A stretch of DNA of 64,000 nt, from positions 44,669,138 to 44,733,137 of the forward strand of contig CM026400.1 in NCBI GenBank assembly GCA_014843695.1, in the 5' to 3' direction. The translations under genes and the position numbers were made by a program. The notes beneath the pieces are model-generated. The model had not been told where the DNA came from. It saw only the letters and a program-made list of their open reading frames with translations, and searched no databases. Of this stretch, positions 45,550 to 58,000 are shown in pieces. The first letter of the stretch is position 1. Every line of letters begins with the position of its first letter. This stretch comes from Archivesica marissinica (Eukaryota; Mollusca; Bivalvia; Venerida; Vesicomyidae).

Positions 45550-45576
45550 CTGCAAAGTAATAAAGCTATCATGTAT

Positions 45577-45609
<33 letters not shown>

Positions 45610-46041
45610 GATACTTTATTTAACGAGAGAACTCATTTTGAACAATTAAGTCAATCTATCATGAGGCCCTCAACAAATTAAAACATGAAATAGCACAATG
45701 AAACATGTAAACAGTAACCAATACAACTTTCATAGGAAATAAGATATAAACTGCAAGAACTATTACTCATATTCATGTATAATTGTATATTGTCAGTTTA
45801 TTAGGTGACGGGGGTGGGGGCTCTATAATGTGACATATTGGCAATTGTTTATAGTCTTTTATACATTTGTTGTTGCTGCAGTCGGACAAATAATACTATA
45901 GTTCATATGCAAAGTTATGCCAGTAGACATTAGTAGAACCACCATTTACACAGTTATTGATGCTTTGGTTGAAAAATGAAAATATAAGACAATAATCACA
46001 ATAGCACAAGAGCGAGAGCGAGAGAGAGAGAGAGAGAGAGA

Positions 46042-46079
<38 letters not shown>

Positions 46080-49000
46080 TGAGAGAGAGGGAGAGAGAGA
46101 TAGGCGGAGAGCGAGCGGCGCGAGAGAGGGAGGCGAGAAGAATGAGAGAGGAGCAGAGAGGAGAGAGAGGAGAGATAGAGAGAGAGAGAGAGGAGGAGGA
46201 AGAGAAAAGCAGAATGAGAGGAGAGCGATAGAGAGAAGAGGAGGAGGAGGAGGAAGAGAGCGGAGAGCGTGGAAGAGAGAGAGAGCAAGAGAGAGAGAGG
46301 AGAGAGAGGAGATAGAGAGAGGAGAGAGGAGATAGAGAGAGAGAGAGGGAGAGGAGCGAGAGGAGCGAGAGAGATAGAAGAGAAGAGAGAGAGAAGAGAG
46401 GGTGAGAGAGCTAGAGAGAGAGAGAAAAGAGAGAGGGGGAAGAGAAGAGGACGAGAAGAAGAGAGAGAGGAAGAGAAGAGGACGAGAGAAGAGGAGAGGA
46501 GAGAAGAGATAAGAAGAGAGAGGAGAGAGAGAGAGAGAAGCGTAGAGAAGATACGAGAAGAGAAGAGGAGGGGGAGAGGAGAGAAGAGAAGGGAAAAGAA
46601 GAAGAGGATAGAGAGAGAGAGAGAAGAGACGAGAAGCGAAGAGACGAGAAGAGAAGAAGAGGAGGGGGAGAGGAGAGAAGAGACGAGGAGGGGAGAGGAG
46701 AGAAGATAAGAGGAGATGAGAGGAGAGAGAGACGAGAGGGAGAGAGAGGGAGAGAGAGGCAATGTGGAATTTAAGTGACTTGCATATGGGTCACAATCGC
46801 AACGGCTACATATGGGAACGAACTCCGGGCGTTTCCCACAATAATCTAACTTAACAAGATATATATTAATTAGTACATAATTATGTTTCCTTACCGTCAT
46901 CTTAGTTCCACATTCATCAAATGGTACACCAATGGTGATAAATTCGTTGTCTCTAGATAGAACAGGATTACATGGTCCGGTATATGCCACTGCTACAGAG
47001 AGATGCTTTTCCTCGAGGTACGGGTCTCTGGATCTGGCGAAACTAGCTGATAGCAGCCCATTGGAGCAGTCCAGAAGAGGTTCGGGTTCTAAATGAACGG
47101 AAAGCATAAACAAGGTGTTCATAGAAATATATGAATAAATGTCGAGGTATGGACTTAGGGGGGATCATTTGGAAGTGGCACTGCTAGCTCAGGCGATAGA
47201 GCATTCTGTACGCGATAGATCCCGGATTCTACCCCCAGGTTGATATCACATTTTTGGGTCACCCTGTGATTGTTGGCGCCCAACATGGGACCGTGACAGG
47301 ATATATTACTTCGAGATCCTCGCGGAAAAATTCAAATTTGGTGGGGAAGTATGTCGGGGTACAGACTTTGTCACAAATAGGTAGTTTATGTGTAAGTGGT
47401 TATGTTAGCTAGGTCCCTGTTTCGGGCACTTCTAGAATTCACCACTCACTGCTGGATTACTCTACCCACTGCTGGAATACACTACCCACTGCTAGAATAC
47501 ACGACTCGTACATTTCCCCCAATGCTCAGATATAATGCAGGTATATAATAATTATTGTTATTGTTTTGCAACATTAAGCTGAGACATTTGCATATTTCGT
47601 GAACTTACTTCGTCAATAATCGATTTCTGAGGTAAAATATGAGCTTTTAGATTATGGTACATTTACTTTACTTTACGTTACGGTGCGTGGTGTTACGCTA
47701 CGTCAAGTTACGTCATGTTACGCTATGCTACGTTACGCTTTGTTACGTTACTTTACTTTACTTATTTACTTCATGTTGCGTTATGATACGTTACGCTATA
47801 CTACGTTACTTTACTTTACGTTGCGTGGTGTTACGCTACGTCATGTTACGTCACGTTATGTTACGCTACGTTACGCTATGCTACGTTACTTTACTTTACT
47901 TATTTACTTCATGTTGTTGCAAATCTGCTTCCTGAGAATATGAAAATAAACTGAAACTGATTCAATATATTAACGGTAAAAACCTAACGTATGTCCTGGT
48001 CGTAGTTCACGAAAACTTACGAACGCTTTGGCAGTGATTAATTAGTCTCTAATGTTGCTAACTATAACAAGATCGAAACAAATACGAGTTTCTACAGTTT
48101 GTCTTTTCCCATATAATTGCGTTACTTTGCTTGCCAATTTCTAAGCGAGCGAATGCCTCATTCGTCTCTGTGTGGCTACGGGTTTTTTTTATTATTACGT
48201 TTATTTATCGTCGCTACCGGTTGCCCATATGAGCGACGCCACCTGAAGATATTAGTCATTTTAGATTTTGGAGGATAGTACAATGATACAGAGAGACCCA
48301 TTCCAGAATCTCCTCTGGTTCTTTTACGTGCACGGTGTAAAGCACCGACACGAGACCTCGGTTTAACGTCCCACCTGAAAGACTGTTAATTTTATTAGGG
48401 TCAGACGGGGGATCGAACCTGCGATCCCTGGATTACCAGTCCAGCGTTTTACCACTGGGCTACAGATCCGTCTGCTGGCTACGGGTCTGACTCTTCTCTG
48501 CTTATATTGTTGTTGACGGTTGTTGTTAATACTTACTCTTTGGTGGAGAATTATCTAGTTCAACACACGTAACTTTTGCCATTTCGTTGTTTTCACAACT
48601 GTTTTCTGCCCACGCGGATTGGTCACAGTCTGTAATTTTATCCTCGTTTCCGTTACAGTTGACATTATTGACTGTCATTGATTGGCTGATATTGGACGTG
48701 TCAAAGGCCACACTTCCGGGCAAGGCTTTAGCTGGACTGTAATATGTGTACATAAAATAAACAGTGTTGATGTGTCAAAATGTTACAACACCGCGACACC
48801 TGCCGGCGAGCACTGCTATTGGTGTTCGGTAGATGGGGCTAAAAGGAGGTAAGTACGCTCTGCAAGAAGCCTACGTGGCTGAGTGGTCTAGTGCAATGAA
48901 GGCCGTATGCTAAGTGGTTAATTCCGGCGCTCATGTGTATTTTACGTTTATTTATCGTCGCTACCGGTTGCCCATATGAGCGACGCCTCCAGAAGAGATT

Positions 49001-52000
49001 AGTCATTTTAGATTTTTGGAGGACAGTGCAATGATACAGACAGAGACCCATTCCAGAGTCTCCTCTGGTTCTTTTACGTGCACGGTGTAAATCACCGACA
49101 CGAGACCATCGGTTTAACGTCCCAACTGAAATACTGTTAATTGATTAGGGTCAGACGGGGGATCGAACCTGCGATCCCTGGATTAGCAGTCCAACATGTT
49201 ACCACTGGACTACAGATCCGTCTGCAGATTGATTGATGCTAGAGAATGTCATGATACACCGTCAAGTTACTTGTAAACTAGTTGGTCCAGTACAGGGGAA
49301 ATAACTGCTACAATACTCAGCATACTATGTATGCATTATTAAGCAATGCAGATGTTACTATACGGTTTAATTATGGAAAACATGACAAGTGAATAAATGT
49401 GTATTTTAAATTATTTATCCATAAGAATACTAGATTTACACACTAGGACAAAAAAGGGCACCAGATGCATTACTCAAGTCAACTAAATTCTCTCTCCCTC
49501 GTGGCGATGGATTCCACCAGGAAGATGTGGCTATTTTCATTCTTGCTCCGTGACGTCACGTGCATAGTCACCAGTATGAGCACCGTCTCACGTGACAATG
49601 CCGCATAGATAACGATATTAAATGTCACGAATTGCCTCCGTGGTGTTATACGGGGTCTGCCTAGTAATCGAGAGGTTGTGAGTTCGAACCACGGTGAGTA
49701 TATCCTTAATGCAACACTCTTAAATCCACATCCTCTCTTCTCACCCCCCCCCCAACACGGCGAAGTCTCGCGAGCGATAAAACTAATGTTGTCATTGACG
49801 TAGCTTCCTATAGGCCATGTAGACCGTGGCCTACACTTCCCCCGAAACATCGAAAAAATAAAAATGCCAAATCTGCAACAAAAATCGGGAGGCCAGGATT
49901 AAATTATATACGCTATAAATAGTTTTCCTGGGGAGGACCCCCGGATCCTCCTCCCGTCTTAAGTTTTAAGCCTTGGCCTACACATCGATTCCAGCCAAGC
50001 TACGCCCCTGGTAGTAACAGCTTGATTGGCAAATTAAACTTGTAAATTAATATAAATTTGTAAACCAGTTGACATGAATATATTTATGAACTTTCAAATG
50101 ATGGACAATTGTTAAAAAATATTAAAAACTTACTCAAAACATAACATACGACACACAACCTTTGCATTATTTAAATCCCAGTTGTTATCACAAACACCAC
50201 CCCACACGTTGTTCTGCCTCATTTGAACCACGCCTACTCCCGGCATATTGGCAGGACCAATGAGTCGTATATTTGTATCCGGTATGGTGCCTGAAAGTAA
50301 TATGTGTTCATTTAAGATAAATGTATTTATTATCGGGTACATGGTTTCACAGTTTACCTGTATAAACGTGCGCTATTGTGCAATAGAGCATTACATTGTG
50401 TAACGTGGTTTATGAGTGGGGAATATCGCATGATATTTCATTCGAAGGCTCAACAAGGCGACGATAAGACATACTATTTAAAGCAGCATTACATCGTATG
50501 ACATAACATATATTCGATAAAATCAAATTTTACGTATGGGTAGCAATGCTGCAACACATTCTTATATTATAAATTGTATAATTATGTTCAATTAGTAAAC
50601 AGTGTTTTTTGCAATAAAACAAACTCGAAACCGAAAGTAGGACTTTCCAAGTCCAACAGGTCACGCGTATTTATTTACAATCGGAACCGGATGTACATTC
50701 GGGATGAATCGTTCGCCTTCGGCAATGATGAAAAAACGTGGTATTTTGTCTTCCATTTTCCAGCAAGAACTATTATCAGTAAGTTGAAACGGCCTCAATT
50801 AGTATTACAATGTATCTCAAATGATGTAAATGTGATTGGGTTTTAATTGGATATCGTGCAAAATGTTTCATATGCCGAATAAGTATTAAATTAATGTGAA
50901 ACCACCTCGGAAGTCATTGGGGGGCGCATATGGGGTATTTTAACAAATCATTATAAAGATGCAGAATGTAGGTATCAAGTATCTGGATCATATTTATTAA
51001 TAGATTCGTGTGGGGCGGGGAGGGCTTACATATCCTGTTTTTATTGTGGCTAAAGTGCATTTCAAGTATTTAGTTTATAAAAAATATTTTAGCTCGATTG
51101 CGAAACATGTTAATTGTTATTAAACTTATATTAATCACTCTCGAGACCTCATTCCTGATGGAATCCATCGCCACGAGGGAGAGAGAAGAGGCAACGTGGA
51201 ATTTAAATGCCTAGCCTAAGGGCATAATCGTAACGGCTCCAGCGTGGCTCGAACTCCGGACCTTTCTTCCGTGGGCCAGCATCGCATTTGGAATTGAACG
51301 GTCCCAAGTGTCATTGAGCAAGGCACCTTACACAAATGGCTTAGTACTGTTTAAGTCGGCTAAACCTGCCCAGGACAACATAATAGGGGTTTGACATTAA
51401 TGGAACATACATACAAATTGGTTTGTTTCGGAAAATGTCGCACTTGCCCGGGATTCATACATGGTTTACCACTATAAGGTGTGGCGTGCGTGGTCCAGTG
51501 GTAGAGCATCGGATTTGGAATCGAACGGTCCCGGGTTCGATACTCGGGTCAGGGCCTGTATGTAGTGTCATTGAGCAAGGCACCTCACACACATTGCTTA
51601 GTACTGGTTAATCGCTTAGGTTGGCTAAGCCTGCCCAGGAAAACATGTCTAAGTCCCCGAGAGGGGTTTGACATTAAAGGAACATACATACATAATATTA
51701 CTGAGGCGACCACAGGCGAGAACTGTTTATTGCCCGATACCGAACCTAGTTGACCACAGCTGGCACAAGCTACATTGAATATATACGACTTAGTATATAC
51801 ATATATTACATGTCGTCTATTGTTGCAACCGTATATAATAATGAACGTGTATTATTTACTTTTCACAGCTATTATAGTGAAAAGACGGAGAAGAACTTGG
51901 CAGGGAGGTAAACGTGCAGAGGGGTTGTGGTAGAGGTGGCAAAGAGGAAGTTCTAGGAGTAGAAGTATATGAAGAGGTATTTATGAATGTTCCATTTTTG

Positions 52001-55000
52001 TCGACACAAGCGATTGACCAATACTAAGCACTTTGTATGAGGAGCCTTGCTCAATGACACTACATTTGTTCCGTGACCGAGTATCGAACCCGGAACCCTT
52101 CAGGCTTTCTATTCCAAATCTGGCACTCTACCATGGGTGTCACACAATTAAATACACATTCCAGCTTTATGTCTTATAACTAACATATCTAAACCATCAA
52201 AGCATCAGTAGCAACATAGCTTTTTGTTGTTTTTGCAATACCTTTGATGATGTTTGCTGTGCAGACATACAGGGCCATTATAATACAGTATTGTGCGCGA
52301 GATGTAGTCCTTTTAGACAGTACATTTGCTCAATCGGATGCGTATCAATGATATAAAAAGTATTCTTCACTGAATCATGGATGTCACACAGGGCCACATC
52401 ACACATACAGTGAGTGACGCACCATCACAGTGAAGTCACATTGTTTGTTTAAAATGTTTTAATAAGATACTGTATTTTTTTCTTAATGGGATTCTGGCTG
52501 TTTATTTATGTACCTCATAGAAAATTCATTGCATTTACAGGTTGTCATTGAGCACATGGGTGTTGAGAAGATGCAGAATCTGGTACTCAATGATCAATCT
52601 CCACCACATAACCAGACCTCTACAACCAGCTGTTAGTACACAATATTGGTACAGGTGTGGACATTGCAATGAGATGGGGGCAGACTTGAACAAATAGTGT
52701 GGATGTCTGCCCAGCAACTGCATTTCAATGCGTAACGTAAGAACATATTCCAGTCATATATAGAGTATCAGTCAAATATGACTGTGCCAGTGCAAGTCAT
52801 AAATGTTTGGATGATATTTGCATCACTTAAAGTGTTACAAATGGAAGTTGATTGTGTGTGTATTTTACGGATATTTAACATCACTACCTGTTGCCCATAT
52901 GATCTACACCCTACACCTCTTGAAGAGATTAGTGATATTAGTGGATTGTGCAATGATACATACAGAGTCTCCTCTGCCTCGTTTACGTGAACGGTTTTGA
53001 GTCTTATCCGAAAGACTATGATGTGAGTCATTTTAGTATGGTATAGTGGTGAGTTTAACCTGCGTGTTTAACCACTTGTTAAACACTGGACCGCTACATA
53101 ATTGAAGTTGATTCTGATCACACATTATTATTCACTTGTTTATAAGTAACCTCACGTATATAGTTGTGGCTGTCCGATTAGCGCAGTGGTTAATGCGCTC
53201 GCTTCTCACAAATGCAACCCGTGTTCGATCCTCACATTTGGAAGTATGTGAGATGGTACGGTGGTCACCAGATCAGACAGGTAACCAGATCAGACAGGTG
53301 GGTTTTCTCCGGGTACTCTGGTTTCCTCCGACACGAATGACCACAAATACTCAGTCATCCGCTCAAACAAGAGTGATTAATACAAGATGTTACAGCTTGT
53401 TTCCCAGTCATTGTTATATAAATAAAGTTTAAACTTAACCTCATACAGTTGTCACAGGTGAGCTTCCATTGGAAATCATTGATATACCTCATCCCCCCTC
53501 CCTTATGTCATAATGTTAATTGACGAAACTTCCAACATTTTAAAAATCATCTTTAATATCAGAAACCATAATTCTCTTCTCAGATAATGTGGCTAGTGGA
53601 TATGTATACTAGCTGTGTTGCAACTATAAGCATTCATTGGGCGACCTGTTGTGTTAAACTAGCATTAAATAGAATACAAATAGTGTAAAGCATTGTTTAT
53701 TTTAATGTCACCCTTATTGAAAGGGCCAGCCATTTCTTGCGAGGTTCAAACTTTCAACCTCCTGCTACATATGTGGACGCCTTAACCACTATGCCATGGA
53801 GAATATGCGAACGTTCCAGATACTGTGTTTGTATAACCCTTTGAACTCTGGTGAGCACACAGAGGCCTTCAAAAGTTCATGGTGCTCTTGTTTAAATTAA
53901 CAACTAATACGAAATGTCAATAATACATTCAGGCTTTTGATGATAATTTACTATTGTTTCAGATTGAACGGTTGATCCTAGACGGACAGGTTCTGACATT
54001 GTCTTCGGTACTACATGGAAATGTTGGGACGCAATGGAATATACGTATGGAAATGTTGAGACGCAATGGAACAAACTAATAACCAATCTTAATGATATGA
54101 ATTGCTGTATAATCATCTGGAATAAAAGTGCATTAAATGACAATTGTTCTCTTTTATTTCTTTGTTTCAAATAAAGTTTTAGTTTGAGGGGGAGATAAGT
54201 TAGTCAGTAATCCTCAAATCATGTTGACTCATCACAGTTTGTTCTGTCCGTTTTTCTTCACACTGCATAGTGTCTGGATATGATTGGCATTATCGCATAT
54301 ATATCCATACTATTTTGGTTCTTTCACAACATAACGTGTCCAGTTGTTGCTATATTCTACATAGCCTGTAAATAAAATACAATATCAATAATACTGGTAC
54401 TAAACCTAACTAGAGACAGTTTACCTTGACAAACCAGACAATGGTTAAAATTATCGTCAAGCTACTGATCTGGTTTTGTACGAAGCAACTGTTGTGTAAA
54501 TGAGTTATCACACAAGTTAGTATTGTAAGCTGGCCTAGTTTTACACAATGATCCCATTTTAACTCGGAAGTTTATATGAAGCTATTGACAGAGTGCTACA
54601 TCCACTATCTGTCTGCAACACCCACTATATCTCCATAGATGAGTATCTAAGGTAGTCGGTCACCTGCTTCTCAACTATATAGGTTCAAATTATATCAGGT
54701 TGGTGGTTTTACAAGGTGCATGAAATACTGCTCAGAGGGCACCTGGATATATAAGCTGTTCTGCAGTCGGTAATATACAAATTTCAGAATGACCATAAAG
54801 TCTAGATAGGCCTGTAAACAGTGTTTTACAAAATGTCACAAATACATCTATAAAACATGAAAAAGTTGGCAGTTTCTTACGGAGGTCGTGCACCCAAGTA
54901 CTGGTTAACTGCTGGAGCCTGCCCAGGAAAGGTGTTGTTAGGTAAACTGCCCGCCAGCGATATAGCCCAAAATGGTGCTGATGCAGGTGTAAAACCCAAA

Positions 55001-58000
55001 ATATAACATCTATAAAACTAGAGAATAGCACTTGGATTGCTGGTATTTGACAAAAGATTAGCATGACCCCGATTCAACATTGAAAGGTCAAACACATGGT
55101 ATTGTTTATTTGACAGTTCATACGAGGTTTCCTACTATAGAAATCAATTGGAGTGGACTCGTCGCTGATCACACAGACATTTGACCGAATTCACACACAA
55201 TCGTACACCCGCAAACATCCACAAAGTCTTATCAACATAATTTTGAGATATCCTGTCCTCAGACAGACGTAGCTATAAACATTAGCACCCATTCCTATCG
55301 CATGGTTAATTATTTATTGATGGAAAAAAACATATTGCATTCTTCAAGTAATATGAACATTTCTTTAGGTGGTGGCATATTCACGACCCTTTGAGGAGGG
55401 TTATATAGTGTCCAAAGTATCGATATATAGTCGATAGAATAAACTATTACATGGTCATTCAGGCATTATAAATTTATACCTGTTTATATAATAATAATAA
55501 ATTAAATAAGGTGTGAGAATCTGGTCTATTAAAATAAAATAATTAATATGCGACACAACTGCTTTAGTGTAGATTCAATGTATTAATGAAGTTACCTTAT
55601 GAATGATCTCTCTGTTATTCAATATTGTGTTTGCGTCCTCGTTCATCTTGTGGACACTCGACAGTACCCTGATGTCTTCAATAATACACAGTTCTGATCC
55701 AATTCTGCAACAAGAATGACACATACCCATAACAATTCTTAATTTTAGCTGGGTGAATATCTTTAGTTTATTCAAATTGCTTGATTGCGAAACAAGTTAT
55801 TTCATCATTAGTTTAATTGATATCGCTGCCTCATCCCCTTAATGGAACACATTGTCACGAGGAAGAGACAGTGTTGATTTAAACGGCTTCACTACATACA
55901 TCATCACTATGGTTCTGGAGGGCGCAAACTCACACCATTATGGTATATTATTAAAACCTTATGTGGGTATGCAAACTCACAAAATGAAATGGGTGTTAAT
56001 TAGATTCCTGGCAAAAAGAACAACAAATGCCTAGCAGACCATCTGTTAAGGTACAAATATGTAATTTGCAGTTGTCCCTAAACAAAGACCCCCCTGTTCA
56101 AGCAGGTTGTCAACCCTGCCCCACCTTGGCCATTTTAGAAAGGTGTCTGGTAAGTGGAGTAACATGTAGATGTGTTGCCAGAAATAAACCCACCAAAAAT
56201 GCAAACTGGTTTTGACGCCCCCCCCCCCCCGACAAAAGAACGTCCAAAGGGGGGCGGGGCTATTATTTTCGAATAGCCTTTAATGCATGATAATCAGTAA
56301 TAGAAATGTATGCAATGATTCGTAATAATTATGTATCAATCTTTCTTATAGCAGTCTTTGATATTGCTAAACACCATTTCCCACTTGTCTCCTGCATGTA
56401 TATATTACATTTAGAATTAATAGCGTATTAACTGTAAAAACAAATACATGCATTGTTACTTTGAAAGTATCAAAAGTATTACAAGCACAACCAATTTGGT
56501 ATTTACGAACATATATAGTCGATAAAGTAACTGTCTTCCTCCTCAAATATGTCTTGGTTTTATACCCCGTGGGGAGCCCCATAAATTATAACGATTGTTT
56601 GTAAACAAGTATGTCCAGTTTGTCCACTGACATATACCATAGTATGTTGATTTTAACCGCTACAATGATTAAACAACTACTGGTAGTTATAAGATACATC
56701 GTTAGTGCTTAAAACTAAATAATTCTTACAAAATAAAACGTAGCAACAAACCTTGCGTTTAGTAGATAATACGCGACGGAATTTTGGTGAATTTCAATGT
56801 CTTTGTCTTTCTAAATCCTCCACATTTGCCCACGTTGTCTGTTTTAATTGAATTACTTGATATGTCGATTCATAACCACAGTTGTATAGGTTCATGTAAG
56901 GGGTTTGACATTAATGGGACATACGTACACTTCTGCCATGTTCAAAGTGCTTTTCTACATCCGCTATTTCACGCATGCGCGTTGTGCGTGTTTACATTTT
57001 GGTTTGTTGATCAACAAATTCGCGTATACGACGGTTTAAATTTATTGGAATTTTATGGTTTCTGAGCGACTATTTCGATTTTTGTAAACACACACCCATT
57101 AGTATTTACATTTTACACAAAACATCCTTAATTACGATGTAATGCTGCTTTAAGTGAGAACTGCACATTGGAATAATATAGTAATGTAAAAGCTGAAAAA
57201 TAGAGAAACTATATTTAATATGTAATGGAATATGATGATATATGGAATTGGCTAGCAGATTTGACTAGTAGTGGTATCTTCAACGTGTTGTATTTCCGGT
57301 TTGTAAGAATCGTGATGCGCGCGAAAGGCATGTGCGTTTTACGTTTATTTATCGTCGCTACCGGTTGCCCACATGAGCGATGCATCCGGAAGAGATTAGT
57401 CATTTTCGATTTTGGAGAATTTTAAAGATGTTTAAAGATACCGTGGACGCCTTCGGCCACCACGCACGTTAAGCATAGGATATAATTACGCGCCGAAGAC
57501 AGTATCTATATTTTACATATTGGATCTGTTTGAGGTTTATATCTTACTTAAAACACACTTATATAACAAGATCCTACTAATTAAAATTGTTAATTTCGTA
57601 CGTGTACGCGTAGAATTTAATATAATACTCTGGCCTTTTCACACCAGTCCAATATTAATAATAATGGACTGTAAGTACAAAGGTATGACGTCATAACAGT
57701 GTTTTAAGTACACTCAATGTAGTTCATACCCCAATGGAAACTATTAACTCACGATTCATTTCTTAATTAAAACTGCCAAATGTTTGTTGATAAATAATAT
57801 TGGCGGTGATCCCTCCATAATGATTGATAACGAAATTAATAATTTAACTATACTATAAAATAAGCTCACAATTTCCCGTGTCAGGAACCACCGGTGCACG
57901 TGTCGTTGGTGGGATCAGCGTAGACTGGGATGCACCAGCTGTCACGTGACATATCACTCCTATATCCTCGCCGTGATGACAGTTGGAATTACCCCAGCCG

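Noticed and set aside
46269..46709. Glu/Arg-rich 146-codon ORF
   Set aside because: Translation of a GA microsatellite; no unique sequence.
45896..47122. 408-codon minus ORF
   Set aside because: It runs from the real ZP-N exon through its donor into the GA tract; only 46895-47088 is coding.
52535..54170. Short + strand exons ([10 protein letters not shown]..., [10 protein letters not shown]...) after AG sites
   Set aside because: Each ends quickly at a stop, the phases do not link them, and no domain is recognised; left as a remark only.
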